NCBI GenBank assembly: GCA_030725745.1
Contig: JANRFH010000023.1
Location: forward strand, 1-64,000
Length of the DNA: 64,000 bases
Direction of reading: 5' to 3'
Source: Akkermansiaceae bacterium
Lineage (GTDB): Bacteria; Verrucomicrobiota; Verrucomicrobiia; Verrucomicrobiales; Akkermansiaceae
The notes below the pieces were generated by a model. That model searched no databases, was not told the origin of the DNA, and was given only the letters and a program-made list of their open reading frames with translations. A program made the position numbers and the translations under genes. Of this stretch, positions 52,856-62,098 are shown piece after piece (the first letter of the stretch is position 1; each line of letters starts with the position of its first letter).

Positions 52856-54250
52856 TTAAGCGAGCAATTCGAGCAAATGCCTGTGGATTTCCTGATTGGG
52901 TGTGATGCCGTGGAAACGATCAGATTGCGAGCCGAATGCGGAGATGATGGTCGGATCCGAGGTGTGTGAGGTGCCTGTCCAGCCGATGCCTGTGTGATTT
53001 CCGACGATCTGGCCGAGGATGCCCTGAGGATTGCTTAGTTGGTTGCTCCACTCTGTGAATGGCTTACTCGTAAGGCTGGCGAGAAGGGTTTGGGTCTCCT
53101 CCGGGGTGAGTGTGATGCCGAGTTTTTTCCTAATGAAAGTGGTAAGGAAGACGGGGTCTTTCGATTTTTGCTTTCGCCAATCCTGAATCATTTTTTCGTG
53201 GGAGGAAGTGATGCGGGTGATTTTTTTGAATGCTTCGTCGCTGTCCTTGTATTTCACTCCCGTGCCGTTGAGTCCCGGGTTGGCGTTGCCGTGGTCACTG
53301 GTGACGATGAGTAGGATGTCGTCACGGTTTTGTATCATTTCGAGGACTTTTCCGATGGCGTCATCGAAGGCGAGTTGATCCCAGAGAAGGCCGGCAATGT
53401 CGTTGAGGTGTGCGCCGTGGTCGATGCGACCGCCTTCGATCTGGATGAGGAACTTTTCCTTGGCGGGGAGGAGGCGTTTGAGTGCGACCTCAGACATCTC
53501 GGCGAGGGTGGGAATGGATTTTTTCAATTCTTTGTCGTTGAGGCGATCAACTTCGAATTCCATGTGTTTCTTTCCAAAAAGTCCGAGGAGTTTTTCACTT
53601 TTGGATTTTAGGAGGGAGTCGCGATCCTGGAGAAAGTCGTAGCCGGATTCTTGGTAGGGGAGTATGGCGTCGCGGGAATCGACTCGTTGTCGCGGGTCGA
53701 AAAATTTCATGCCTCCACCAAGGATGATGTCGACGACTCCGAGGTATTGTGGGGCGATGAGGTGTTCGTCATCGCGATTTGGGGTTACGGCGGCGAAGCC
53801 GGCGGGTGTGGCATGGGTGATGGAAGCCGTGGAGACGAGGGCGGTCTTGTGGCCGAGCTGTTTGAGCTGGCGCATGATGGGGAGGGACTCGGTGCCATCA
53901 GGGCGGACATTGACGGTGGTGTTGTTGATTTTCACACCGCCACCCCATGCCGAGGATGCAGCGGCGGAATCCGTGACCATGGAGTTGGCGGATGAGGTTT
54001 CCATGAGGCCGTGGGTGGCATCGTTGTTATCGATGAGTTTCCACCAGTGGGTGCCTTTTCCGTGGACGATGTTCGAGAAATTCTCGGCCATGGTGAGGAC
54101 TCCGTGGGACATGCCGTCCGAGACCATGAAGATGACGCCTTTGACTTCGGGAGGCGAATTTGCCTGAGCCTTTGATTTGCAGCCGCTGAGTATGGCGGTG
54201 GCGCCGCCGAGTTTCAGAAGGTCTCTACGGCTTAAAGACGACTTCGGCAT
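52856..54250 (-). CDS. Alkaline phosphatase, Tat-exported lipoprotein
   Basis: I choose the ATG at 54250 (MPKSSLSRRD); a GTG three codons upstream is possible. The 464-residue protein has a twin-arginine signal SRRDLLKLGG and then a lipobox LSGC with Cys24, so it should be lipidated. PhoA-type active-site residues are present: Asp45 in VSDGMSHG, nucleophile Ser95 in VTDSAAASS, GGRIDHGAH, SDHGN and a late GTSHTS histidine. It releases phosphate from phosphomonoesters outside the inner membrane. No Pho-type site was clear upstream. Confidence 0.92.
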   Translation of the reverse strand: MPKSSLSRRDLLKLGGATAILSGCKSKAQANSPPEVKGVIFMVSDGMSHGVLTMAENFSNIVHGKGTHWWKLIDNNDATHGLMETSSANSMVTDSAAASSAWGGGVKINNTTVNVRPDGTESLPIMRQLKQLGHKTALVSTASITHATPAGFAAVTPNRDDEHLIAPQYLGVVDIILGGGMKFFDPRQRVDSRDAILPYQESGYDFLQDRDSLLKSKSEKLLGLFGKKHMEFEVDRLNDKELKKSIPTLAEMSEVALKRLLPAKEKFLIQIEGGRIDHGAHLNDIAGLLWDQLAFDDAIGKVLEMIQNRDDILLIVTSDHGNANPGLNGTGVKYKDSDEAFKKITRITSSHEKMIQDWRKQKSKDPVFLTTFIRKKLGITLTPEETQTLLASLTSKPFTEWSNQLSNPQGILGQIVGNHTGIGWTGTSHTSDPTIISAFGSQSDRFHGITPNQEIHRHLLELLA

Positions 54251-54292
54251 CCCAGCCACAGTAGCGACGAAATGCTGGTTCGCAAGGATGCA

Positions 54293-54305
54293 GAATGTGA
54301 CATTC
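54293..54305. promoter_or_regulatory. Palindrome GAATGTGACATTC upstream of alkaline phosphatase
   Basis: A perfect 6-bp-arm inverted repeat with one central base lies between the alkaline phosphatase start and the stop of the upstream DUF1080-heme gene. It could be an operator or a short hairpin in the 68-bp gap. Confidence 0.35.
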
Positions 54306-54318
54306 TCGCCAAGCTGCT

Positions 54319-57300
54319 CTATTTCAGGGTGGAGATGTAGGCGATGAGGTCTGCGATGGTTTCATCTGGGAGACCGCCGAAGACGGGCGGCATGAAGGAA
54401 CGTCCGGGGACGAAGTTCGCCTTTTTGATTTCCGCGGTGGGGACGAAGATGCGCCCTCCGCCCATGGCTGCGACAGTTTTGCCGAGGGGTTCGTCTTTAT
54501 CGAGATAGCCTTCTATGGAGGAGCCATCGGTTTTGGTGATGCGGTAGAGGCCGTAGGCACCTTCGACGGCATCGTCGGGTGAGACGATGGCGGTGATGAG
54601 GTGTTCGAGATCGCGGAGGCCGGAGCCATCGAGGGGAGGGGCGATGTTTTGTCCTTCGCTGCCGACGGCGTGGCAGGCTAGGCAACTGGCGAAGGTTGCT
54701 TTGCCTGTTTCGGGGTTGCCGGGATTCTTGCCCACATATTTGACAAGGTATTTGATCTTGGCTGAAGCGAGCTTTTTCTGTTCGGTGATTTTTTGGTCGC
54801 TGGCGGCTTTGATGGCTCGAGCGTTTGGGTCACGACCGAAAGCTGCGGCTACGCGGTCTGCGGAGGAGCGGTCGAAAGATTCGTTAGTGAGTTTTTTCTC
54901 AGCGTAGAGATCTATGAGGATTTGTGCGCCGGGTCTTGATTGGGAGAAAACGGAGACGAGAGATGCTGCGTCCTGTTCTTCCATAAGTGTTAGGAAAGCT
55001 ACTTTTCCTGCGACGGGATCTGCTTGGGCTACTGCGTGTGCGGCATCGATGCGAAGATCCAGAGGGAGCGATTCATCTGATGCGACAGTGGAAAGGCTTT
55101 TGATGTTCGCTTTCGGGTTGAGCGCCATGGCGGAGACGAGGAGTCTGAGGGTGGCGGGGTCTTTTCCTTCGGTGCTGATTTTCCAGACATCCGTATTGAG
55201 TCCGGTGATCTTCAGGCTTGCGATGGCATTGAGGCCAAGTGCCAAGGTTTCATCGGATTGGATCAGGAGTTTCACTGCCGGGGTGAGGATGTTTGCAAGC
55301 GCTTTTGATTGGATGCGGGATTGGTTTGCGAGGGCGATGCGGACGTAAGCCTCGGCGTTTGCCGGGTCTTGGAAGGTGGGGGCTACTGCTTTGTAGATTT
55401 CGCTGTTGTCCAGGGTGCCTGCGATTGCGACGAAGGTTTCTGGGTCGATTTCTCCTTCGGAAACTTTGCTCCAGAGTTTGAGGAAGATGTCTTTTTTTGA
55501 GTTTTCGTCTTCGAGTGCTTGGCTAGCCCAGAGGATGTTCGCGGGGTTGTGTTTGTCTGAGGCTGCTGCGAGGTAGGTTTTGAGTTCGGTAGGGAATTTC
55601 TCAAGAGCCATGCGTGCGAGGAAGCGCTCGAAGCTGCGCTCGTAGGAGCCGCCGAGTTGGAGGCCGGCGATGTCGGGTTTGCAGGCTTGGACGAGGAGGG
55701 CGATGACGGCGGGATCTGATTGATCGAGGTCGCCGAGGGTACGGATGGCCTGGGAGCGGAGCATGGCGGTGCTATCCTCGATGGAGGGTGCGACGAGAGC
55801 GGCGACTTGGGTGGGTGTGATGGAGAAGGTGGCGAGGGAGCGGATGGCTTCGCGGCGGAGGTTTTCGTCTTCTACGGTGACGAGGTTTTTGATGAGGCTT
55901 TCATCGAATTGGTCGAGATCCTCTAGTGACCAGAGGGCGTGGATGCGGGTGGTGATGTCGACTTTTTCATCAGCGGCGATGGCGATGAGTTGTGGTGCTA
56001 GATCGGTCAAGCCTTGGTCGACGATCTGCTGCCATGCGGCGCGTTTTTCCCAGAGGATGGGGGATTTGAGGTGGGTGATGAGTTGCTCTGGGGAGGCTTT
56101 AGTGACATCGGGGATTTCACGAGCGGGTTGGCTTTCGTGGCGGATGCGCCAGATGCGGCCGTGTGATTTGTCGCGATCCGGGTGATCGGTGCTGACTTCG
56201 TTGTGGGAGACGATTTTGTTGTAGAAATCAGCGACGTAGAGGCAGCCATCGGGGCCGAACTCTAGGTTGACCGGGCGGAACCAATCGTCCTCTGAGGTTA
56301 GGAAGTCCGGGAGGTGCTCTGAAGTGATAGTCCCGTTAGGGTTGCGGACGACACGGACGGCGTTGATGGTGTTGGTGATGGGGTTGGCTAGGAGAGCGAT
56401 GTCTTTCCACTCTGCTGGGAAGCCACCTGCAAGGTCATCTGAAAATTCGAGGCCGGAGATGCCGGTGCCGCCGACGCGGAAGTCATGGACTTCTGGAAGG
56501 AGTGGTTGGTAGCTACGGATGTCTTTCCTTGCGGGGCCGGAAATGGCGGTGCCGTGCTCGAAGGGGACGACGCAGAAGGCGCGGTCGTTTGCTTCGGTGC
56601 CGTACCATTGGCCGTTTCCACGGAGCTGGAGTCCCCACATGTTTGCAGGGCCGCTAGATATGACTTCGAAATCCTGGTGGTCAAGTGTGAAGCGGACTTG
56701 GCATGCGCCATCGACACGTGCTTCTTTCCCGGATGCTACGGCGGTGACGAGTCCGTTATTGAGAGCTCCTTGGGAGAAATGGATGTAATTTCCGGGGCTA
56801 CGGACAAGAAGATGAGCCATGGTGTGGGTATCGGTGAAGCCGAAGCCGGTGAGGACAGGTTCCATCTTGTCGGCTTTGTCATCGCCGTCTGTGTCACGGA
56901 GGAGGAAAAGCTCCGAGCCGTGGGCGACGTAGGCGCCGTCTTTGTAGGGAAGGATGCTCTGTGGGATGGAGAGGCCGTCTGCCCAAACGTGAAGTTTTCC
57001 ATCGGCGGTTTTGGTAGGATCATCAAGGATGAGGATCTTGTCGGTGCCTTTGGTTTTGAGCTGATAGAGATCGCGGATGCGTTGGAACTTGGGGTTGTTC
57101 GCTTGAGCCTCTGTATCATTCATGAGCTTGAGCACTTCTCCAAAACTGATTCCGGTGATGGGATCGAGGGGATACATCTCTGCGGTTTGTGTCCAGAGAC
57201 GGCCAGCGTCGTCGAAGGTGAGGTCAATGGGGTTGATGACTCCATTTTCCTCTGAGGCGACGAGCTCGATGACAAATCCTTCGGGGACGGTAAAGCCTGC

Positions 57301-58650
57301 GAGTTGCTCGGCAGGGCTGAGAGCTTCGGTGCGTCCGGATTGGGTTTTCTTGCCCGTTACTTTGGGCATATTGCTTGGCTTTGCTTTGGCCTGGCGTTTT
57401 TTGGTTTCTTCAGGAAGCAGTTTTCCCTGAGCGGAAAAAGCATCGAGTGTGATGTGCCCCCATGAGCCTTCGTTCTGATCGACGAGGCGGAGGTAGACGG
57501 GCTTGCCGACCCACTGGGCGACGTTCCAAGTTTTAGGTATGAAGACTTCGGAATTGTTTCCGGAGGCTCGCTGGATTTCTTTTCCATCGAGTGTATAAAG
57601 GGCGACGAAGGTGTTGGAGTGGCGGCCGCCGGAGACGGCGAGTGTGATGGTGTCGCCGGAAAGCTCAAAGACGGGGGATTCGAGGATGCCGAGTTGTTTG
57701 TCTGATGGGACGTCTTTGAGCGCTTCGAGTGAGCTGAGGAAGAACTTGCCTTCCTTGTTCGAGGGAGTCCCGCCGTTTCGAATGATTGAGTTTTCTGCGA
57801 CGGGTTGTCCGAAAAAGCCCTCGGCGACATACCAGCCTTGGAGGTCACCGGTTTCGAAATCGAAGGTTACGCGATCTGCTCCCTTTGGAGGGGAGGGGAT
57901 TTTTGCTTCGGGTGAGGCGGCGGGAGTTTCTTTAGCACCAGCTTTTGGTTTGCGGGGTGGTTTGACGAGTTTGATGGCTTCTTCGACGCCTCCGAGGGAT
58001 TCCCATGTGGGGGCATCGGGGGTGGGTGGAAGCTCTTCGACGGTGATGTCCTTGAACTGAACGAGTGCAACTCCGCCGCTGTGAACTTGTGGGGCGATGA
58101 CTCCATCGAGGGCGATGTTGGGGTTTTCCTCGATATAGTCGGTGGCGAGGACGTCGTTGATCCAGACGCGGATGCGTGTGCCTTCGGCGCGGATGCGGTA
58201 ATCGTTCCAGCCGAAGGTATCGATGACTTTCGAGAGGGCTGCTTCATCGACGGGCATGGCGATGGGCTTGTTGCGGCGGTGTTCGTCGTAGATTTTTCCG
58301 AACCATTTGTCTCCACAATCAACTTGGTAGCCCGAAATTCTTTCGCCGCCTGCTCGCTGGCTACGAATCTGGATGCCACTATTGATGAGGCCGGTGGTGG
58401 GGTCTCCGCTGCATTTGATGGTTAGCTTGAGTTCGAAGTTCTGGAAGGACTGCTTGGTGGAGATGAAGTAGTTGGTCTTGATCTTCTGAGTGGTCGATCC
58501 GCCGGTAATGACGCCGTCTTCGACGCGCCAGATTTTTTCGTTATAGTCCCAGCCTTCGAGAGTCTTGCCGTCGAAGAGTGAGATTGGGTCTGCGTGAAGG
58601 GTTGTTAGGCCTGTGAGAAGGAAAAGTAGTGATCGAAGTGGGGCTTTCAT
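54319..58650 (-). CDS. Giant DUF1080-dehydrogenase-like-HEAT-cytochrome fusion
   Basis: This 1443-residue secreted protein has a signal peptide (LHA-D near 20), an N-terminal DUF1080/3-keto-disaccharide-hydrolase-like beta domain at about 22-205 (ISLFDGKTLEGW, GLINSGIQIRSQR), a second lectin-like beta domain at about 255-410, the PVC propeller at about 455-850 (NPIDLTFDDAGRLWTQTAEM), HEAT repeats to about 1290, and a C-terminal cytochrome c with Cys1323-x-x-Cys1326-His1327 and a likely distal Met near 1420. Hydrolysis and oxidation of a sugar in one chain is an attractive inference. A candidate operator shared with the PEP-hydrolase operon is upstream. Confidence 0.88.
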   Translation of the reverse strand: MKAPLRSLLFLLTGLTTLHADPISLFDGKTLEGWDYNEKIWRVEDGVITGGSTTQKIKTNYFISTKQSFQNFELKLTIKCSGDPTTGLINSGIQIRSQRAGGERISGYQVDCGDKWFGKIYDEHRRNKPIAMPVDEAALSKVIDTFGWNDYRIRAEGTRIRVWINDVLATDYIEENPNIALDGVIAPQVHSGGVALVQFKDITVEELPPTPDAPTWESLGGVEEAIKLVKPPRKPKAGAKETPAASPEAKIPSPPKGADRVTFDFETGDLQGWYVAEGFFGQPVAENSIIRNGGTPSNKEGKFFLSSLEALKDVPSDKQLGILESPVFELSGDTITLAVSGGRHSNTFVALYTLDGKEIQRASGNNSEVFIPKTWNVAQWVGKPVYLRLVDQNEGSWGHITLDAFSAQGKLLPEETKKRQAKAKPSNMPKVTGKKTQSGRTEALSPAEQLAGFTVPEGFVIELVASEENGVINPIDLTFDDAGRLWTQTAEMYPLDPITGISFGEVLKLMNDTEAQANNPKFQRIRDLYQLKTKGTDKILILDDPTKTADGKLHVWADGLSIPQSILPYKDGAYVAHGSELFLLRDTDGDDKADKMEPVLTGFGFTDTHTMAHLLVRSPGNYIHFSQGALNNGLVTAVASGKEARVDGACQVRFTLDHQDFEVISSGPANMWGLQLRGNGQWYGTEANDRAFCVVPFEHGTAISGPARKDIRSYQPLLPEVHDFRVGGTGISGLEFSDDLAGGFPAEWKDIALLANPITNTINAVRVVRNPNGTITSEHLPDFLTSEDDWFRPVNLEFGPDGCLYVADFYNKIVSHNEVSTDHPDRDKSHGRIWRIRHESQPAREIPDVTKASPEQLITHLKSPILWEKRAAWQQIVDQGLTDLAPQLIAIAADEKVDITTRIHALWSLEDLDQFDESLIKNLVTVEDENLRREAIRSLATFSITPTQVAALVAPSIEDSTAMLRSQAIRTLGDLDQSDPAVIALLVQACKPDIAGLQLGGSYERSFERFLARMALEKFPTELKTYLAAASDKHNPANILWASQALEDENSKKDIFLKLWSKVSEGEIDPETFVAIAGTLDNSEIYKAVAPTFQDPANAEAYVRIALANQSRIQSKALANILTPAVKLLIQSDETLALGLNAIASLKITGLNTDVWKISTEGKDPATLRLLVSAMALNPKANIKSLSTVASDESLPLDLRIDAAHAVAQADPVAGKVAFLTLMEEQDAASLVSVFSQSRPGAQILIDLYAEKKLTNESFDRSSADRVAAAFGRDPNARAIKAASDQKITEQKKLASAKIKYLVKYVGKNPGNPETGKATFASCLACHAVGSEGQNIAPPLDGSGLRDLEHLITAIVSPDDAVEGAYGLYRITKTDGSSIEGYLDKDEPLGKTVAAMGGGRIFVPTAEIKKANFVPGRSFMPPVFGGLPDETIADLIAYISTLK

Positions 58651-58721
58651 GGAGGTTTTTATGAAGTCTATGGAGAATTATACTGTGATTAGTCTCGAAG
58701 TTATCAGAATCTGCATGGTGC

Positions 58722-58739
58722 AAATCCACATGTGCATTT
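58722..58739. promoter_or_regulatory. AAATCCACAT operator-like site ahead of the DUF1080-heme gene
   Basis: AAATCCACAT (58722-58731) overlaps an inverted ATGTGCATTT (58730-58739), 72-89 bp before the gene start. The left half-site is identical to the half-site at 62058-62067. Confidence 0.5.
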
Positions 58740-59613
58740 AGTCGCGAAAGTGTGTCGGGCGTTTTCCTGTCCAGCGTTTGAAGGCGTTCGAGAACGTGAA
58801 GGGGCTTTGGTAGCCGACGGCTTTTGCGATGGTATCGATTTTGTCCTCGGTGGTTGTGAGGAGGGAAACGGCATGGCGCATCCTGAGATAGGTGATTTGC
58901 TGGATCGGGCTGCGGCCTAGCTGCTGCTGGCAGAGGCGGCGGAGGTGCTCTTGGCTGAGATGAGCGATGGACTCCATGTCAGTAAGCGTCCAGTCGTGAG
59001 CTAGGTCTTTTTCGACGGCTTGCCAGACACGCCAGAGGCGGTCGTCATCTTGAAAAGGTGAGGCGGCACGCGCAACGAAGCCATGGATGAGCTCGACCCA
59101 GTGGTGGAGTGCGGCGGGTTGTTCGATATTGTTGATTAGCTCACCGGAGAGTCCGGCGATGGCGTGCTTGAGAGGGAGAACGTTGCCTTTTTGGACAACA
59201 GGGCTGTTTGATGAGAGGATGGGTGAAGTTTCACGAGCTTCCTCGTAGCGCACCCATGCGAAGCTCCAGAGGTGATCATTTTTTGCGCGAATGGCGGTGG
59301 GGGCGAAGGCGGGTAGGAGACAGATCTCGTTTTCTACAAGTGTATGCCACTGGCCATCGATGAGAGTTTCCCCCTCACCCTCTAGGCCGATGAGAGCAAA
59401 AGTGCCAGAGGCTTCGGAGCGTATGACTTTGAAGGGCGCTTTTGCCCACATAAGGCCTACGTGGGCGATGAGGTGGTTCTGGAGAAGCGGGCAGACAGGA
59501 GTGTCTCTTAGCCACGAGCGGTCGTCGGATTTATCGGCACGAATGGCCTGCCATCGGGTTTCTTTGCCGAAGTTTTCTCGATCCTCCTCATAGCTATCCG
59601 CCGCTTCATCCAT
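58738..59613 (-). CDS. AraC-family transcriptional regulator
   Basis: This 291-residue regulator has a cupin-like N-terminal sensor (TFALIGLEGEGETLIDGQWH at about 70-89) and two helix-turn-helix motifs in the last 85 residues: LTDMESIAHLSQEHLRRLCQ, then DKIDTIAKAVGYQSPFTFSN followed by FKRWTGKRPTHFRD. It is the last gene of the PEP-hydrolase/Tm-1/Dabb operon, 11 bp after Dabb, and lies just before the DUF1080-heme gene. Autoregulation and control of both units are inferred from the shared half-sites. Confidence 0.93.
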   Translation of the reverse strand: MDEAADSYEEDRENFGKETRWQAIRADKSDDRSWLRDTPVCPLLQNHLIAHVGLMWAKAPFKVIRSEASGTFALIGLEGEGETLIDGQWHTLVENEICLLPAFAPTAIRAKNDHLWSFAWVRYEEARETSPILSSNSPVVQKGNVLPLKHAIAGLSGELINNIEQPAALHHWVELIHGFVARAASPFQDDDRLWRVWQAVEKDLAHDWTLTDMESIAHLSQEHLRRLCQQQLGRSPIQQITYLRMRHAVSLLTTTEDKIDTIAKAVGYQSPFTFSNAFKRWTGKRPTHFRD

Positions 59614-59624
59614 CTGGTTCGGCT

Positions 59625-59933
59625 TTACTCGGGGAGGTTGAAGTCGAAGACGACGATGCGTTCGAGATGGGGGACGACGACGTCTTTTACGTCTTCGTGG
59701 ATGGGGTGGGGTAGGTATTCGTCGCGGGCGGTGGGGCTGGCGAAGGTCATGATGAAGCCGTGGGTGTATTCATCGTTGAGGCCTTCGGCGGAATCGTAGG
59801 GGCCGTAATTGAAATCGAGCAGGCCGGGGATTTTTCCGACCATGTCGTTCATGGTTTGGAAGCAGTGGGAGATGGTTTCGTCGGTGGTTCCGGCTTTGAA
59901 CTGGAAGCATCCGTAGTGTTTTACTTTTGGCAT
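59625..59933 (-). CDS. Dabb-family stress-responsive alpha/beta-barrel protein
   Basis: This 102-residue dimeric alpha/beta-barrel (ferredoxin-like) protein begins KHYGCFQFKAGTTDETISHC and has the typical FNYGPYDSAEGLNDEYTHGF and YLPHPIHEDVKDVVVPHLE. The family includes small enzymes and ligand-binding proteins of catabolic operons. The 4-bp gap after the Tm-1-like gene ties it to that operon. Confidence 0.9.
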   Translation of the reverse strand: MPKVKHYGCFQFKAGTTDETISHCFQTMNDMVGKIPGLLDFNYGPYDSAEGLNDEYTHGFIMTFASPTARDEYLPHPIHEDVKDVVVPHLERIVVFDFNLPE

Positions 59934-59937
59934 GGTC

Positions 59938-61146
59938 TTATTTCTTTAGGTGGTTGAGGAGGGTTTCGGCGCAGGCTTTTGAGAAGGCTGGGTCGTTGAT
60001 GGTGGTGTCCATCTCGATGACCGGGATGGAGGGGTTGAGGTTTGATTTCAGCGAGGAGAAAAGGGCTTGGTCGGCTGCTGGATCGTGGAAAGGCTGACCT
60101 TCCGCGCTGATGATGCTGATGGCTTTGGTGGGGATGAGCACGGTGACGGGGGCGGTGTAGGTGTTGACCTTTTCCGCGATGATTTTTCCGAGGGCGGTGC
60201 ATTCCTCGGCGTTGGTGCGCATGAGGGTGACCTGGGGATTGTGGATGTAGAAATTGCGGCCGTTGAATTTTTCCGGGACGGTCTCGCGTGCGCCGAAGTT
60301 GACCATATCGAGGCAGCCGGGGACGACGATGGCGGGGATGTTGGCCTTGGCGGTGGCATCGAGGCGGGTGGAGCCTGCGGTGAGTGTGCCGCCGACGTAT
60401 TCGTCCGCCCACTCGGTGGTGGTGATGTCGAGGACGCCGGCGACGAGGCCGTCTGCGATGAGGGATTCCATGGTTTTTCCGCCGGTGCCGGTGGAGTGGA
60501 AAACGAGGGTCTCGTAGCCTGCGGCATCGATGATTTCGCGGGCGTGATCGACGCATTGGGTGGTGTTGCCGAACATGCTGGCGGCGATGAGCGGGAGGTC
60601 TTCGGTGGAGGCGGGGAGCTCCGCCTCGACCATGCCGCAGATGGCTCCGGCGGCGCGGGTGAAGACGGTGCGGGTGATGCGGTTGAGCCCGGCGACATCG
60701 GCGATGCTGGGCATCATGGTGATGTCCTTTTCTCCGACGTAGTGGGCGGTGTTGCCACTGGCGAGGGTGGAGACCATGACTTTTGGGAAGCCGAAGGGCA
60801 GGCCGCGCATGGCGGCGGTGCCGATGGCGGTGCCGCCGCCTCCGCCGAGGGAGATGATGCCGTCGATTTTACCTTCGGAGGCGAGTTTTGCGACGAGGAC
60901 GGGGGCGGCCTTGCTGATGGCGACGACGCATTCGCCACGATCCTGACGGGCGATGAGCGAGTCGAGGTCGATGCCTGCGGCGGCGGCGACTTGCTCGCGG
61001 GTGATGTCAGGTGCGACGGTGGGCGGGGTGGAGGTGCCTACGTCGATGAGGAGGGTTTTGTGGCCTTTTTCCCGGATGAGATCGGCGATGAAGCTGTGTT
61101 CGGTGCCTTTCGTATCGAGGGTGCCTAGGACTGCGATGGTTTTCAT
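59938..61146 (-). CDS. Tm-1-like ATP-binding (UPF0261) protein
   Basis: This 402-residue cytoplasmic protein belongs to the UPF0261/Tm-1-like family, whose plant member Tm-1 confers resistance to tomato mosaic virus. The N-terminal domain starts IAVLGTLDTKGTEHSFIADL and has GIISLGGGGGTAIGTAAMRG; the C-terminal half has ETLVFHSTGTGGKTMESLIA and GCLDMVNFG. Its start overlaps the stop of the PEP-hydrolase-family gene by 4 bp. The two families are regularly neighbours or fused; the reaction is unknown. Confidence 0.92.
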   Translation of the reverse strand: MKTIAVLGTLDTKGTEHSFIADLIREKGHKTLLIDVGTSTPPTVAPDITREQVAAAAGIDLDSLIARQDRGECVVAISKAAPVLVAKLASEGKIDGIISLGGGGGTAIGTAAMRGLPFGFPKVMVSTLASGNTAHYVGEKDITMMPSIADVAGLNRITRTVFTRAAGAICGMVEAELPASTEDLPLIAASMFGNTTQCVDHAREIIDAAGYETLVFHSTGTGGKTMESLIADGLVAGVLDITTTEWADEYVGGTLTAGSTRLDATAKANIPAIVVPGCLDMVNFGARETVPEKFNGRNFYIHNPQVTLMRTNAEECTALGKIIAEKVNTYTAPVTVLIPTKAISIISAEGQPFHDPAADQALFSSLKSNLNPSIPVIEMDTTINDPAFSKACAETLLNHLKK

Positions 61147-62015
61147 TTGATCCTTTTGACGGGGATGGATTTGAACTCGCGGGTGAGCTCGGTGATGGAT
61201 TTTTCAACGGCGATGCGCTCGATGGAGGAGGCACCGACGAAGCCGACGGTGTCGGTGTGTTCGTTGATGTAGGCGGCGTCCGAAGGTGAGAGGATAGGGC
61301 CGCCGTGGGAGAGAATCATGATGTTTTTGTTCACGGAGTGGGCGGCTTCGCAGATCGCCTGGGTTTTTTGGGCGGCTTGGTCGAGGCCTATGGAGGCGTT
61401 GCTGACGCCGATCGAGCCGCCGACGGTGCAGCCGACGTGGGCGATGACGACATCGGCTCCGGCTTCGGCCATGGCTTTCGCCTCGGCCGGGGTGGCGACG
61501 TAGACGATGGAGAAGATGTCCATTTTCGAGGTAGCGAGTTTCACGCAGTCGATTTCCTTCTGCATGCCCATGTTGGTTTCCTCGATGGACTGGCCGAACT
61601 GGCCGTCGATGATGGAGTGGGTGGGGAAATTGTTGATGCCGGAGAAGCCCATGGCTTTCACCTGCTGGAGGAAATGCCACATGCGGCGGCGCGGGTCTGA
61701 GGCGTGGACGCCGCAGATGACGGGGATTTCCTTTACGACGGGGAGAACTTCGAATTCGCCGATTTCCATGGAGATCGCGTTGGCATCGCCGTAGGCCATC
61801 ATGCCGGCGATGGAGCCGTGACCCATCATGCGGAAACGGCCTGAGGCGTAGATGATGATGAGGTCGGCTCCGCCTTGCTCGATGAATTTCGCGGAGATGC
61901 CGGTGCCGGCTCCTGCTACGATGATGGGTTCGCCTTTCGAGAGAGTGTCGCGGAGGCGCTCGATGACTTCAGTGCGTGTGTAGGGATTTCCGATCCCGGT
62001 CCATGGGTTAGGCAT
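61143..62015 (-). CDS. Phosphoenolpyruvate-hydrolase-family TIM-barrel protein
   Basis: This 290-residue protein belongs to the PEP-hydrolase/isocitrate-lyase-like TIM-barrel superfamily. GEPIIVAGAGTGISAKFIE (34-52), FPTHSIIDGQFGQSIEETNM and ADVVIAHVGCTVGGSIGV are family motifs. It is the first gene of the four-gene operon that ends with the AraC regulator. The presumed chemistry is on a phosphoenolpyruvate- or oxaloacetate-like C3/C4 acid, but the substrate is not known. Confidence 0.9.
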   Translation of the reverse strand: MPNPWTGIGNPYTRTEVIERLRDTLSKGEPIIVAGAGTGISAKFIEQGGADLIIIYASGRFRMMGHGSIAGMMAYGDANAISMEIGEFEVLPVVKEIPVICGVHASDPRRRMWHFLQQVKAMGFSGINNFPTHSIIDGQFGQSIEETNMGMQKEIDCVKLATSKMDIFSIVYVATPAEAKAMAEAGADVVIAHVGCTVGGSIGVSNASIGLDQAAQKTQAICEAAHSVNKNIMILSHGGPILSPSDAAYINEHTDTVGFVGASSIERIAVEKSITELTREFKSIPVKRIK

Positions 62016-62057
62016 AAGGTGGAGATTAGGGGTGAAATCGGGATCTGGCCATATCTG

Positions 62058-62081
62058 AAATCCACATTTAGATGTGGATTT
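62058..62081. promoter_or_regulatory. AAATCCACAT inverted-repeat operator ahead of the PEP-hydrolase operon
   Basis: Perfect arms AAATCCACAT and ATGTGGATTT flank TTAG, 43-66 bp upstream of the operon start. The left arm recurs ahead of the DUF1080-heme gene (58722). Confidence 0.6.
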
Positions 62082-62098
62082 TAGTGGCTAGTGCCGGG

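Noticed and set aside
54293-54305. Pho-type regulation of alkaline phosphatase
   Set aside because: One ATGTCAC-like string is present but no second half-site at the right spacing; only the palindrome is reported.
60067-61128. A 353-residue Gly/Asp-rich plus-strand frame
   Set aside because: It is antisense to the well-supported Tm-1-like gene and of low complexity.
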